NCBI RefSeq assembly: GCF_900129615.1
Contig: NZ_FQWI01000010.1
Coordinates: 79,720-143,719 of the forward strand
Reading direction: 5' to 3'
DNA length: 64,000 bases
Origin: Pectobacterium carotovorum
Lineage (GTDB): Bacteria; Pseudomonadota; Gammaproteobacteria; Enterobacterales; Enterobacteriaceae
Shown one piece after another: positions 53,797 through 63,908 of this stretch. Numbering within the stretch: position 1 is the first letter of the stretch; every line of letters begins with the position of its first letter. The notes beneath the pieces were generated by a model, which was not told where the DNA came from, searched no databases, and saw nothing but the letters and a program-made list of their open reading frames with translations. A program made the translations under genes and the position numbers.

Positions 53797-54348
53797 TCAC
53801 GCCGCAACGGTAGGTAATAGCAAAATCAGTGCAGAATCGAAGCCGTGATGGTGCATAAATTCACGCAAAATCAGCAATCGGGCGGAGAAAGCGTTCTCTA
53901 GCGGAATCCCTTCCCAAGTCGCCGGGCTCCCCAGCATGACGCGTTCCAGACGTTTAAATGTCCGCTCCATGTCATCCTGTGGCAAACGCCAGCCTGCGTC
54001 CTCTTCCTCTGCTCCCGAAATCTGTGCGAGGGTCACCAATGCGGGGTCGAAAGAAAACAGAGCGGAATCCGCAGGGATGTCGTGGCGAATACGCGTCACT
54101 TCATCCTCAACCGCCATGATCGCCCGCTCCATCTCGTCCGGTGTTGGAGGAAGATGCTTGAAAAATGCCGCTGCCGTTTTGTCAAAACCGATGGTTAATT
54201 GCAGGGTTGCAGACGGTTGTGATGCCGTCCCACAGATGACGGTCGTCTGCTGCTCGCCAATATACAGTACTGTTATCGGCACATCCGGCGCGACGCGTTG
54301 TCTGGCAAGCGAGTACGCCTGTTGCAGGTTCACATCATTTTCCATCAC
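53797..54348 (-). CDS. Hypothetical protein linked to mmuPM
   Basis: 183 aa (start GTG 54348 or ATG 54345, AAGGGG upstream), 13 bp after the mmuM stop and on the same strand, hence the third gene of an mmuP-mmuM-orf unit. Soluble, acidic, with ITVLYIGEQQTTVICGT and LQLTIGFDKTAAAFFKHLPPTPDEMERAIMAVEDEVTRIRHDI; no catalytic motif recognised and no signal peptide. Could relate to methionine/homocysteine metabolism by context only. It is not in the E. coli mmu operon as I recall. Confidence 0.65.
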   Translation of the reverse strand: MMENDVNLQQAYSLARQRVAPDVPITVLYIGEQQTTVICGTASQPSATLQLTIGFDKTAAAFFKHLPPTPDEMERAIMAVEDEVTRIRHDIPADSALFSFDPALVTLAQISGAEEEDAGWRLPQDDMERTFKRLERVMLGSPATWEGIPLENAFSARLLILREFMHHHGFDSALILLLPTVAA

Positions 54349-54361
54349 AGCATCCCCTTAT

Positions 54362-55309
54362 TTAGTGCTGACCCTCATGCTGGCAGCAGCGTGCAATACC
54401 AGCGATATCCGCAGGTGTGGTTCGGCAACAGCCGCCAATCAGCCGTGCGCCTGCAGCCTGCCACTCGGGCAAATACGCGGTCAACGAGCAGGCGTCGTCG
54501 TGAGCGCTGCTCCAGGTTTTCGTTACCGCATCATACTGCTCGCCGGAATTGGGATAAACCACCAACGGCAAATCTGTCAGCGAGGACAGGTGCGTCAGCG
54601 CGGGCGTCACGTTTTCCAGCGCGATGCAGTTGATACCCACAGCAACCACCTGAGAACAAGCGTTGACCCGCGCCAGCACCGTGCGCAATGGCGTGCCGTC
54701 GCTGAGATGTTCGCTGTCACGCAAGGTGAAGGAGAACCAGGCCTGCGCCTGAGGGAACTCGACCAGTAGCGCAATCAGCGCCTCTATTTCGGCAAAAGAC
54801 GGCAGCGTCTCGCAGGCCAGCAGATCGGCACCCGCCTCATGCAGCGCCGCTATGCGCGGCCGATGAAACGCCATCATCTCAGCCTGTGGCAGTTGGTAAT
54901 CGCCACGATACTCCGAACCATCCGCCAGATAGGCACCGTACGGCCCCACCGATCCCGCCACCAGCAGCGTGCCAGCCTGCGGATTATCGCGCCGGTAATC
55001 ATCCCGCGCCTGCGCCGCCAGTTGTACGCTCTTGGCAATCAGCGCCAGTGACTCTGCTTCACCATACCCGCGCGCCTCAAACCCTTGAGGCGTAGCCTGA
55101 TAGCTGGCCGTAATCGCACACTGCGCCCCGGCTTTGAAATAATCGAGGTGCACCTGATAAATCAGCGCCGGATTTTCAACCAGCACTTTCGCCGACCACA
55201 GCGGATCCGTTAAATCACAGCCGCGCGCTTCCAGTTCGGTTGCCAACGCACCGTCCAGCACAATCGTTGATGCCGTCGCCAGCATTTCGGTAACCGTATT
55301 TTTACGCAA
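54362..55309 (-). CDS. mmuM: Homocysteine S-methyltransferase MmuM
   Basis: 315 aa. Matches E. coli Mmu[73 protein letters not shown] and zinc-ligand [12 protein letters not shown] plus C in GINCIALEN. It transfers methyl from S-methylmethionine (a plant metabolite) to homocysteine, yielding two methionines. Start appears to be TTG 55309 overlapping the mmuP stop by 8 bp (GGAG upstream); ATG 55285 is the alternative. Confidence 0.94.
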   Translation of the reverse strand: MRKNTVTEMLATASTIVLDGALATELEARGCDLTDPLWSAKVLVENPALIYQVHLDYFKAGAQCAITASYQATPQGFEARGYGEAESLALIAKSVQLAAQARDDYRRDNPQAGTLLVAGSVGPYGAYLADGSEYRGDYQLPQAEMMAFHRPRIAALHEAGADLLACETLPSFAEIEALIALLVEFPQAQAWFSFTLRDSEHLSDGTPLRTVLARVNACSQVVAVGINCIALENVTPALTHLSSLTDLPLVVYPNSGEQYDAVTKTWSSAHDDACSLTAYLPEWQAAGARLIGGCCRTTPADIAGIARCCQHEGQH

Positions 55310-56714
55310 TGTCTTCCGCTCCCGTTAATCTACGTTTCTTCATTGACTGCGTGAAATAATAAGCACCATAGCACAGCGCGACAAACGGAATTCCACACCA
55401 CAGGGCAATCCGCTGGCTTGGGTCAAACGCCAGCCCGACGCAGGCCAGCAGGCAGAGCAGGAAACCAAGAATCGGCGTGATCGGGAACCAGGGCGCACGA
55501 TATTGCAGGTCGGAAAGCGGTTTTCCCGAGCGGACATGGTGACGGCGGAACATATAATGCGAGGCGCAGATACTCAGCCACACCGCCACGACGGCAAAGC
55601 CAGAAATCGCGGACAGCGCCACGTAAACGGTATCCGGTGCAACCACGCTGGAAAACAGCGCCAACAGCCCGCCCAGCATACTGACGGAAATGGCAAAAAG
55701 CGGAATACCACGACGCGTCAGGCGAGAAAAACGACGCGGCAACGTGCCTTCGTTGGACAGCGACCACAGCATACGCCCCGAGGCATACAGCCCTGAGTTA
55801 GCGGCGGACAGGATCGCCGTCAAAATGACGAAATTAAAAATGTCGGCCGCGTAAGGAATACCAATTTTTTCAAACACCAGCACAAACGGGCTTTTAGCAA
55901 TACCGGCCTCTTCCATCGGAATGATCGCCGCCAGCACCAGCACCGTCCCCAGAAAAAAGATCACCAGCCGCGCGACGGTAGTACGAATCGCCATTGGCAC
56001 CACCTTCTGCGGATTCTCGGTTTCGCCAGCCGCGATGCCGATCAGCTCCGTACCGGAGAAGGCAAAGTTCACCGCCACCATCGTCATCAGAATCGGCAGG
56101 CCGCCGTGTGGAAACCAGCCAGACGCGGTAATGTTCTGGAAGAACGGCGCGGGTGAACCGTCCTGCATCGGAATAAAGCCAAACATCGCGCCAGCACCGA
56201 GTACGATAAAAGCGAGAATCGTGACGACTTTAATGATAGAGAACCAAAATTCCCCTTCGGCAAAGAAGCGGGAAGACACAATATTCAGCAAATAGATCAG
56301 CACACAAAACAGCAAGCACCAGGTCCAGACCGGCACCTGCGGGAACCAATACTGCATGCAAAAACCGGCAGCGGTCAGGCTGGAGCCCAACGCAACTGTC
56401 CACGTCAGCCAATATAGCCACGCCACGGTATAGCCCGTCGCCGGACTGAGATAGCGGGAAGCATACACATGGAACGCGCCGGTTTCCGGCATGGCAACGG
56501 ACAGTTCACCCAGACTCAGCATCACCAGATACACCACCAGCGCGCCGATCAGATACGCCAATAGCGTTCCGGCTGCGCCCGTCGTCGAAATAATGTAGCC
56601 CGTATTGAAAAACAGGCCGGTACCGATGACGCCGCCAAGAGAAAGCATCACCAAATGGCGAGCTTTCATGGTGCGCTTAAACTGCCCTTCCGTGCCTGAT
56701 GCGTGTTGTTCCAT
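55302..56714 (-). CDS. mmuP: S-methylmethionine permease MmuP
   Basis: 470 aa APC-family amino-acid permease with twelve hydrophobic helices and the family signature [26 protein letters not shown]; then [27 protein letters not shown]. Next to mmuM, it is the S-methylmethionine importer. A plant-associated bacterium would meet S-methylmethionine in host tissue. First gene of the mmu unit; an ERIC repeat lies 50 bp upstream of its start region. Confidence 0.93.
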   Translation of the reverse strand: MEQHASGTEGQFKRTMKARHLVMLSLGGVIGTGLFFNTGYIISTTGAAGTLLAYLIGALVVYLVMLSLGELSVAMPETGAFHVYASRYLSPATGYTVAWLYWLTWTVALGSSLTAAGFCMQYWFPQVPVWTWCLLFCVLIYLLNIVSSRFFAEGEFWFSIIKVVTILAFIVLGAGAMFGFIPMQDGSPAPFFQNITASGWFPHGGLPILMTMVAVNFAFSGTELIGIAAGETENPQKVVPMAIRTTVARLVIFFLGTVLVLAAIIPMEEAGIAKSPFVLVFEKIGIPYAADIFNFVILTAILSAANSGLYASGRMLWSLSNEGTLPRRFSRLTRRGIPLFAISVSMLGGLLALFSSVVAPDTVYVALSAISGFAVVAVWLSICASHYMFRRHHVRSGKPLSDLQYRAPWFPITPILGFLLCLLACVGLAFDPSQRIALWCGIPFVALCYGAYYFTQSMKKRRLTGAEDIA

Positions 56715-56763
56715 GATGACCTTTCTTTATCAATGTATCCGCCCTGCTTTATGCAGCTGAACG

Positions 56764-56892
<129 letters not shown>

Positions 56893-57064
56893 AGACGTCT
56901 AAACTTCCAGATAGATGGAGTGTTATACCGTCAACCGATTCGTAAAGTAAAGTACAGACCAGCGGGAGAGCGATGAGGTGCGTTAAATCTGAACAGACAT
57001 TGTCAGGAAACCAAGAACGGGAAATCCAGTGCGGGGAAACAGAGAACGGAAAAGCGGTGAGCGC

Positions 57065-57997
57065 TTATGGCTCACCAATCACACGGGCGATATCCGCCGA
57101 GGTTTTCAAGGTGCGGATCTCGCTGAATAATTCGGTGGCGTCGTCGTACTCTTTACGCAAGTAGCCGAGCCACTGTTTGATGCGTGCGACGTGGTACAGT
57201 CCCGTATCGCCCTGCTTTTCCAACTGCACATATTTTTGTAGCAGCAGCATGACCTCCGGCCACGGCATACGCGGTTCGTTATACTTAATCACGCGGCTCA
57301 GGTTCGGCACATTTAGCGCCCCCCGCCCGATCATCACCGCGTCACAGCCCGTTGTCGCCATACAGTCCTGCGCGCTTTGCCAGTCCCAGATTTCACCGTT
57401 GGCGATCACCGGAATCCGCAGGCGCTGGCGGATTTCCCCTATCGCCTGCCAGTTGATGCATTCGGCTTTATAACCGTCTTCCTTCGTGCGGCCATGCACG
57501 GCCAGTTCGCTTGCACCCGCTTGCTGCACCGCGTCGGCAATCTCAAACTGGCGAGCGCCCGAATCCCAGCCCAGCCGGATTTTCACTGTAACCGGCAAAT
57601 GTGCGGGCACCGCCTCACGCATCGCTTTTGCGCCTCGATAAATCAGCTCGGGATCTTTTAACAGCGTCGCCCCGCCCCCGCTACCGTTCACCAGCTTCGA
57701 CGGGCAGCCGCAGTTGAGATCGACGCCATACGAGCCCAGTTCTACCGCCCGCGCCGCATTTTCCGCCAACCACTGCGGGTATTGCCCCAGTAGCTGCACA
57801 CGCACCAACGTACCCGACGGCGTGCGGCTGGCATGCTGTAATTCCGGGCAAAGGCGATAAAAGGATTTAACTGGCAGGCACTGATCCACCACGCGTAAAA
57901 ATTCGGTGATGCACAGGTCATAATCATTTACTTCAGTCAGCAGTTCTCGCACTAATGAATCGAGAACCCCTTCCATCGGGGCAAGCAGAACACGCAT
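57065..57997 (-). CDS. dusC: tRNA-dihydrouridine synthase C
   Basis: 310 aa, TIM-barrel FMN enzyme: [86 protein letters not shown] with catalytic Cys in [17 protein letters not shown] and VIANGEIWD. Matches E. coli DusC (YohI), which reduces U16 in tRNA D-loops. Divergent from queH, also a tRNA-modification gene. Confidence 0.94.
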   Translation of the reverse strand: MRVLLAPMEGVLDSLVRELLTEVNDYDLCITEFLRVVDQCLPVKSFYRLCPELQHASRTPSGTLVRVQLLGQYPQWLAENAARAVELGSYGVDLNCGCPSKLVNGSGGGATLLKDPELIYRGAKAMREAVPAHLPVTVKIRLGWDSGARQFEIADAVQQAGASELAVHGRTKEDGYKAECINWQAIGEIRQRLRIPVIANGEIWDWQSAQDCMATTGCDAVMIGRGALNVPNLSRVIKYNEPRMPWPEVMLLLQKYVQLEKQGDTGLYHVARIKQWLGYLRKEYDDATELFSEIRTLKTSADIARVIGEP

Positions 57998-58209
57998 AAC
58001 GCTACTCGGTAACCATTCGATCGTTAATCACAGCCAGTCAGGCCAAAAAAAGCAGGCAATCTTAGGGGGTATTGTACGGGTAACGCAATGGGAAAGATAA
58101 CGCGGGACGGGCCATGAGGTTGCCTCTTGTGAACATATCATCAATAATTCGTGACAAATTTGTGCCGACACCGTCCTTGCGGACCACAACGAAGTATGAC
58201 GAGTCTATT

Positions 58210-58881
58210 ATGTCGAATATCAAAACAGGCGCGCTGCAACGCCCACAGCTTTCTCTGCCGAATAATGCCGACAAACTGCTGCTGCACTCCTGCTGTGCGC
58301 CCTGCTCGGGTGAAGTCATGGAAGCCATCACCGCTTCAGGCATCGACTACACCATTTTCTTTTATAACCCCAATATCCACCCGCAGCGTGAATATCTGAT
58401 CCGTAAAGAAGAAAACATCCGTTTCGCCGAACAGCATAACGTGCCTTTCATCGACGCAGATTACGATACGGATAACTGGTTTGAACGCGCCAAAGGCATG
58501 GAGTGGGAACCGGAACGTGGCGTTCGCTGTACCATGTGTTTTGATATGCGTTTCGAGCGCACGGCGCTGTACGCCGCAGAAAATGGCTTTAGCGTCATTT
58601 CGAGTTCGCTGGGGATTTCACGCTGGAAAAACATGCAGCAGATTACCGAGTGTGGGCATAACGCCGCGCAGAAATATCCCGGCGTCACCTACTGGGATTA
58701 CAACTGGCGCAAAGGCGGTGGCTCGTCGCGCATGATCGAAATCAGCAAACGCGAACGTTTCTATCAACAGGAATATTGCGGCTGCATTTATTCCCTGCGC
58801 GATTCCAATAAGCATCGCAAATCACAGGGGCGCGATATTATCCGCATCGGTAAACTGTATTACGGTGATGAAACCGAATAA
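58210..58881 (+). CDS. queH: Epoxyqueuosine reductase QueH
   Basis: 223 aa from ATG 58210; the frame is open to 58114 but family members begin near [19 protein letters not shown]. It has the QueH (DUF208) cysteine set: [17 protein letters not shown] at the N-terminus, [20 protein letters not shown], and [11 protein letters not shown] near the end, for Fe-S and active-site disulfide chemistry. It converts epoxyqueuosine to queuosine in tRNA, functionally replacing QueG. Terminator follows. Confidence 0.9.
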   Translation: MSNIKTGALQRPQLSLPNNADKLLLHSCCAPCSGEVMEAITASGIDYTIFFYNPNIHPQREYLIRKEENIRFAEQHNVPFIDADYDTDNWFERAKGMEWEPERGVRCTMCFDMRFERTALYAAENGFSVISSSLGISRWKNMQQITECGHNAAQKYPGVTYWDYNWRKGGGSSRMIEISKRERFYQQEYCGCIYSLRDSNKHRKSQGRDIIRIGKLYYGDETE

Positions 58882-58897
58882 CGCTACGCCGAAGTCA

Positions 58898-58922
58898 GGC
58901 ACGCCGTACGGCGTGCCGTTTT
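58898..58922 (+). terminator. queH: queH terminator
   Basis: GGCACGCCGT/ACGGCGTGCC perfect palindrome with GTTTTC, 16 bp after the stop. Confidence 0.88.
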
Positions 58923-58931
58923 CACTACGTC

Positions 58932-60527
58932 TTACTTCTTCACGTCTACCTGATAGAAAATATGCTTACCGAACGGGTCAACCTCATACCCGGTCACTTC
59001 CTTGCGCACCGGTTCAAAGATGGTGGAATGCGCAATCATGACGGCCGGTGCCTGATCGTGCATCATCTGCTGTGCCTGCTTGTATAGGGCAATACGCTGC
59101 TCGTGATCCTGTGAAGCGCGCGCTTCAATAATGATTTTATCAAACGGCGCATAACACCATTTTGCCGAGTTAGAACCACCGTTGGCTGCCGTACAGGTAA
59201 AGAGTGGCCCGAAGAAGTTATCAGGATCGCCCGTCGCCGTTGTCCAGCCCATCAATGCCGCCTGATGCTCACCGCCTTTCACCCTTTTCAGGTATTCGCC
59301 CCACTCGAAGGTGACAATTTTGGCCTGCACACCGACTTTCGCCCAGTCAGCCTGAATCATCTCCGACATGCGGCGGGCGTTCGGGTTATACGGACGCTGC
59401 ACCGGCATCGCCCACAGCTCAATGGCAGTGCCTTCCGCCAAACCCGCTTCTTTCAGTAACGCCTTCGCCTTCTCAGGATCGTAGTCATAATCTTTCAGGT
59501 CGCTATCGGCACTCCAGACACCTGGCGGCAGCAGGTTTTTCGCCGCCGTTCCGGTTCCCTGAAAAACGGCTTCGATAATCGCTGGCTTGTTAATCGCCAT
59601 CGTTAACGCTTGCCGCACTTTCACATTATCCGTCGGTGCCTTCTGGGTATTGAATGACAGGAAGCCGGTGTTCAATCCGGCCTTTTGCATTAGCACGATG
59701 TCCTTGTTCTCTTTCATACGCGGCAGGTCGGCAGGATTAGGGAACGGCATCACCTGACACTCATTCTTTTCCAGCTTGGCGTACCGCACGGAGGCATCCG
59801 GCGTGATGGTGAAAATTAGCCGATCCAGCTTGGCCTTGCCTTCCCAATAAGCGGGGAACGCCTTAAACAGAATGCGAGAATCTTTCTGATACTGCGCTAA
59901 TTCAAACGGTCCAGTGCCAATCGGTTCCATATCCACGCGCTCCGGCGTCCCGGCTTTGAGCATCGCATCGGCATATTCCGCAGAGAGAATAGACGCGAAG
60001 TACCAGGCTAAATCAGCCAGAAACGGGGCTTCCGCATGGGAGAGCGTAAAGCGCACCGTGTGGTCATCCACTTTCTCGATGCTCTGGATCAGCGAGCCAA
60101 AGGACAAACTTTCAAAATTGGCATAGGTTCCTTTCGAGACGCTGTGGTAAGGATGCTGCGGATCTTTTTGCCGCATGAAGGAGAAAATAACGTCGTCAGC
60201 GGTAAAATCACGCGAAGGTTTGAAGTATTTATTGCTCTGGAATTTCACGCCTTTGCGCAAATGGAAGGTATAGACGCGTCCATCGGCGCTAATGTCCCAG
60301 CGTTCTGCCAGACTCGGCACCAGCTCCGTGGTACCCACTTTGAAATCCACCAGACGGTTATAAATCGGCACGGCGCTGGCATCCACGCTGGTACCCGAGG
60401 TGTAAAGCTGCGGATTAAAGTTTTCCGGCGACCCTTCAGAGCAGTACACCAGCGTATTCGCCGAGGCCGCTGAAGCGACCGCCAGCGTCAACGCTGCCAG
60501 AGTCAATCGTATTCCTGCTTTTTTCAT
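58932..60527 (-). CDS. Periplasmic peptide-binding protein, DppA-like
   Basis: 531 aa with signal peptide (MKKAGIRLTLAALTLAVASAASA). SBP family 5: NTLVYCSEGSPENFNPQLYTSGTSVDASAVPIYNRLVDFKVGTTELVPSLAERW and GTGPFELAQYQKDSRILFKAFPAYW are nearly the DppA wording, so a paralogue of the E. coli dipeptide/haem-binding DppA. No dppBCDF genes are adjacent; it probably docks to permease genes elsewhere. GAGGA before the ATG. Divergent from pepT, a peptidase for tripeptides, with a 194-bp shared promoter region. Confidence 0.88.
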   Translation of the reverse strand: MKKAGIRLTLAALTLAVASAASANTLVYCSEGSPENFNPQLYTSGTSVDASAVPIYNRLVDFKVGTTELVPSLAERWDISADGRVYTFHLRKGVKFQSNKYFKPSRDFTADDVIFSFMRQKDPQHPYHSVSKGTYANFESLSFGSLIQSIEKVDDHTVRFTLSHAEAPFLADLAWYFASILSAEYADAMLKAGTPERVDMEPIGTGPFELAQYQKDSRILFKAFPAYWEGKAKLDRLIFTITPDASVRYAKLEKNECQVMPFPNPADLPRMKENKDIVLMQKAGLNTGFLSFNTQKAPTDNVKVRQALTMAINKPAIIEAVFQGTGTAAKNLLPPGVWSADSDLKDYDYDPEKAKALLKEAGLAEGTAIELWAMPVQRPYNPNARRMSEMIQADWAKVGVQAKIVTFEWGEYLKRVKGGEHQAALMGWTTATGDPDNFFGPLFTCTAANGGSNSAKWCYAPFDKIIIEARASQDHEQRIALYKQAQQMMHDQAPAVMIAHSTIFEPVRKEVTGYEVDPFGKHIFYQVDVKK

Positions 60528-60721
60528 TCCAGTCCTCGCTTATTGTGTTATTCGTGTCCCATTTAGTGTTATTCGTGCCCCATTTACTGCGTTGGCTTTC
60601 TGACTTCCGCTGTCTGAAATATAAAAATCATGACCATAAAATGACAAATAAAACCATCGAATGAAATAATTTCTACGTTAGGATAACTGTCATAGCTATT
60701 ACTGAATAAAAAGGATTCGTT

Positions 60722-61951
60722 ATGACAGACCGTTTGGCTCATCAGCTCAGCACGCGTTTTTACCGTTACCTCGCCGTCACCAGCCAAAGCGATGCCGGTT
60801 CAACAACGTTGCCTAGCACGCCGGAACAGCATGAAATGGCGCAATTGCTGGCGGATGAGCTGCGTGCACTGGGCCTACAGGATGTGGTGATTGATGAGCA
60901 CGCCACCGTGACAGCCGTGAAGCCGGGCAACTGTCCGTCCGCACCGCGCATCGGTTTTATTACCCATATCGATACGGTTGACGTCGGCCTGTCGCCGCAT
61001 ATTCATCCGCAAACGTTGCGCTTTACCGGTGAAGACCTGTGTCTGAATACCAAGCAGGACATCTGGCTGCGCACGGCGGAACACCCAGAAATTCTGCCGT
61101 ATGTTGGGCAGAACATCATTTTTAGCGACGGCACCAGCGTACTCGGCGCGGACAACAAGGCTGCTGTTACCGTAGTGATGACGCTCATGGAGAACCTGAC
61201 CGACACTACGCCGCACGGCGATATCGTGGTGGCCTTTGTGCCGGATGAGGAGATTGGGCTGCGTGGTGCGAAAGCGCTCGATCTCAAACGCTTTGATGTC
61301 GATTTCGCCTACACCATCGACTGCTGTGAACTGGGTGAAGTGGTGTATGAGAACTTCAATGCGGCTTCCGCAGAAATTCGCTTTACCGGTGTGCCCGCGC
61401 ACCCGATGTCGGCGAAAGGCGTGCTGGTTAACCCGTTGCTCATGGCACATGACTTTATCAGCCAGTTCGATCGCCAGCAGACGCCGGAGCATACGGAGGG
61501 ACGCGAGGGCTATGTCTGGTTTAACGATCTGACGGCAAATGCCAATGAAGCGAAGCTCAAAGCGTCTATCCGCGATTTTGATTTAGCCACGTTTGAACAG
61601 CGGAAGCAGCAGATCGCCGCGATCGCAGAGAAGATTGGCGCGCAGTATCCGACTGGCAGCGTGACCTACACCCTCACAGATATCTACAGCAATATCAGCA
61701 ACGCGATTACCGACGATCGCCGGGCCATCGACCTGCTGTTTGCCGCACTGGACACACTGGGCATTGAACCCAAGGTGACACCAATGCGTGGCGGAACGGA
61801 CGGTGCGGCGCTGTCTGCCAAAGGGTTGCTAACGCCGAACTTCTTCACCGGCGCGCACAATTTCCACTCGCGCTTTGAATTTTTACCCGTGCCGTCGTTT
61901 ATAAAATCGTATGAAGTGGCGCTGAATTTATGCCTGATGGCGGCGAAATAA
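60722..61951 (+). CDS. pepT: Peptidase T (tripeptide aminopeptidase)
   Basis: 409 aa, the E. coli PepT length. M20 dizinc peptidase: FITHIDTVD (first His/Asp), DGTSVLGADNKAAVTVVM (bridging Asp), VPDEEIGLRGAK (catalytic Glu), DCCELGEVVYENFNAA (Asp), and C-terminal GAHNFHSRFEF (His ligand). Cytosolic, removes N-terminal residues from tripeptides. AAGGA precedes the ATG. Divergent from the DppA-like gene; in E. coli pepT responds to anaerobiosis. Confidence 0.95.
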   Translation: MTDRLAHQLSTRFYRYLAVTSQSDAGSTTLPSTPEQHEMAQLLADELRALGLQDVVIDEHATVTAVKPGNCPSAPRIGFITHIDTVDVGLSPHIHPQTLRFTGEDLCLNTKQDIWLRTAEHPEILPYVGQNIIFSDGTSVLGADNKAAVTVVMTLMENLTDTTPHGDIVVAFVPDEEIGLRGAKALDLKRFDVDFAYTIDCCELGEVVYENFNAASAEIRFTGVPAHPMSAKGVLVNPLLMAHDFISQFDRQQTPEHTEGREGYVWFNDLTANANEAKLKASIRDFDLATFEQRKQQIAAIAEKIGAQYPTGSVTYTLTDIYSNISNAITDDRRAIDLLFAALDTLGIEPKVTPMRGGTDGAALSAKGLLTPNFFTGAHNFHSRFEFLPVPSFIKSYEVALNLCLMAAK

Positions 61952-61967
61952 TCGCGTCCAGAAAAGA

Positions 61968-61990
61968 GAAAGGCGGACATCCGTCCGCCC
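61968..61990 (-). terminator. Terminator shared by pepT and the AraC gene
   Basis: GGCGGAC-atcc-GTCCGCC stem. On the minus strand it is followed by TTTCTCTTTTC, so it serves chiefly the AraC gene, which ends 4 bp away; it also blocks pepT read-through. Confidence 0.75.
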
Positions 61991-61993
61991 CAC

Positions 61994-62866
61994 CTACTTC
62001 TGTGCCAGCCGCAGCGCCGACGGCGTCAGGCCGTATTCCTTTTTGAATTGGTGGCTCAGGTGGCTGGCGGAACTGAACCCGCAGGCCAGCGCGATGTCCG
62101 TGATCGACAGTTTACCTTGCCGCACGAGCGCTTCAGCGCGAGTCAGCCGCTGTTTCAGGACATACTGATGCGGTGCCATCCCCACGCTTTGGCGAAACAT
62201 GCGCGCAAAGTGAAACTCGCTAAGCCCCGCTTCCGCCGCCAGCGCCTGTAGCGTCAGCGGTTGATCGAGATGTGCCTCAATTTGCATCTTGCTACGCCGT
62301 AATACCGCTGGCGACAGCCCGCCGCGCACCGTCGGCAATTCCCACTGTAATTGGGTGTAGCCACGCAGCACCTGAATCATCAACAGCGTCGCGGCGCTGC
62401 TAAGCACAAGCTGATTCGCCGAGTCGTCCCAGCGGTTACTAAGCAAGAACTGCCGGTACAGCGACGTAATCAGCGGATCGCTGCCAAATATCCGCTCTTC
62501 TGTACAGATCGATGCGGGGCTACGATCCCAGGTTTGCTCGGCCAGCTGCCGCAGGTGCGCATCGTCAAAATACAGGTGAACAAAATTGAGGTCACCACGG
62601 ATATCCCAGGTCGACGAACTCTGTTTCGGCATCAGGCAGAAACGATCTGGCCCACCGCCGTTATGCCAGCCGTCCTCTGTTTTATGATAGCTCTCATAGC
62701 CACCGGCAGTATAAAGACTGAGCGTATGGTGTTCGGTGTTTTCCATCGTGACACGATCGTGGCGGTTAAACCATGAAGCAAGCCGCACGCCGGAGGTCAG
62801 CTCGACGGTGTCGCGCAGTTCGGTTTTATGATGCAGCATGGTATCGAACGCTTTATAACGATGCAT
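61994..62866 (-). CDS. AraC-family transcriptional regulator
   Basis: 290 aa, GGAGG site. N-terminal effector domain (about 1-170) ends in LLSNRWDDSANQLVLSSAATLLMIQVL; C-terminal dual helix-turn-helix with LTLQALAAEAGLSEFHFARMFRQSVGMAPHQYVLKQRLTRAEALVRQGKLSITDIALACGFSSASHLSHQFKKEYGLTPSALR, the full AraC signature. Divergent from the EamA transporter (115-bp gap), the common arrangement of a regulator and its target. Effector unknown. Confidence 0.88.
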   Translation of the reverse strand: MHRYKAFDTMLHHKTELRDTVELTSGVRLASWFNRHDRVTMENTEHHTLSLYTAGGYESYHKTEDGWHNGGGPDRFCLMPKQSSSTWDIRGDLNFVHLYFDDAHLRQLAEQTWDRSPASICTEERIFGSDPLITSLYRQFLLSNRWDDSANQLVLSSAATLLMIQVLRGYTQLQWELPTVRGGLSPAVLRRSKMQIEAHLDQPLTLQALAAEAGLSEFHFARMFRQSVGMAPHQYVLKQRLTRAEALVRQGKLSITDIALACGFSSASHLSHQFKKEYGLTPSALRLAQK

Positions 62867-62981
62867 TGCTGCCTCCGTTTCTCACTTAACCGCAAGATTC
62901 TGTTATTCACCGCAAGGGGCTGAAAGCCCGCGACAAACGCACGCGCCATACTGCCGTCATGCACTCATGCGGAATCACTCA

Positions 62982-63881
62982 ATGAATACGTTACTCTATT
63001 TTTCTGTCGTCCTGATTTGGGGTACGACCTGGATCGCAATTAGCCTACAACAGGGCGAAGTCGCCGCCGAAGTGTCCGTTTTCTGGCGCTTTGCGCTGGC
63101 ATCGGCCATCTTACTGACGTTTCTGGCGCTGACACGCCGCCTGCGCCCGCTTTCGCCACGCGCTCACCTGCTGTGTATGGTACAAGGGCTGTGTGTATTC
63201 GGCGTCAACTTTCTCTGTTTTTACCACGCCATCGCCTGGATTTCGAGTGGATTAGAATCCATCATTTTCTCAATGGCGGTGCTATTTAACGCCTTTAACA
63301 GCCGTCTTTTCTTCGGGCAGCCGTTAACGCGCAACGTGGCGATCGCCACACCGCTAGGACTCATTGGTATCGTCGCGCTGTTCTGGCATGACCTGACGCA
63401 AATCGACGCGCAGCCCTATCTGCTGTGGGGCGTGGGATTGAGCATTCTGGGCACCTACTGCTTCTCACTCGGCAATATGATTAGCGCCCAGCACCAGCGA
63501 CAGGGCCGCGACGTACTGACGACCAACGGCTGGGGTATGGGATATGGTGCGCTATGGATGGGGCTGTTCAGCCTGATTCAGGGATATAGCTTCGCCCCAG
63601 AGTACGACACCAGCTATCTGGGTTCACTGTTCTATCTGGCCATCTTTGGTTCAGTCATCGGCTTCGGTGCCTACTTCAGCCTGATCGGTCGCATCGGTGC
63701 CAGTCAGGCGGCTTACACCACGCTGCTCTTTCCGCTGGTGGCACTGTCGATTTCGACGCTGTTTGAAGATTACCAGTGGCGGCTCAACGCGCTTATCGGC
63801 CTGTTGCTGATTCTGGCGGGTAACGCGGCGATGTTCTACCGCCCACGCCGTCCCGTTGCACAACCCGCAACAGCAAAATAA
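62982..63881 (+). CDS. EamA-family (DMT) transporter
   Basis: 299 aa from ATG 62982. Ten hydrophobic helices in two EamA repeats: NTLLYFSVVLIWGTTWIAISLQQGEVAAEVSVFWRFALA, LCFYHAIAWISSGLESIIFSMAVLFNAFNSRLFFGQ, then FGSVIGFGAYFSLIGRIGASQAAYTTLLFPLVALSIS. Such drug/metabolite transporters export amino acids or other metabolites; similar to but not RhtA (here at 8890). Adjacent divergent AraC regulator suggests inducible expression. Confidence 0.85.
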   Translation: MNTLLYFSVVLIWGTTWIAISLQQGEVAAEVSVFWRFALASAILLTFLALTRRLRPLSPRAHLLCMVQGLCVFGVNFLCFYHAIAWISSGLESIIFSMAVLFNAFNSRLFFGQPLTRNVAIATPLGLIGIVALFWHDLTQIDAQPYLLWGVGLSILGTYCFSLGNMISAQHQRQGRDVLTTNGWGMGYGALWMGLFSLIQGYSFAPEYDTSYLGSLFYLAIFGSVIGFGAYFSLIGRIGASQAAYTTLLFPLVALSISTLFEDYQWRLNALIGLLLILAGNAAMFYRPRRPVAQPATAK

Positions 63882-63908
63882 CGTGATAAAAAAAGGGAGC
63901 CGCTGGCT

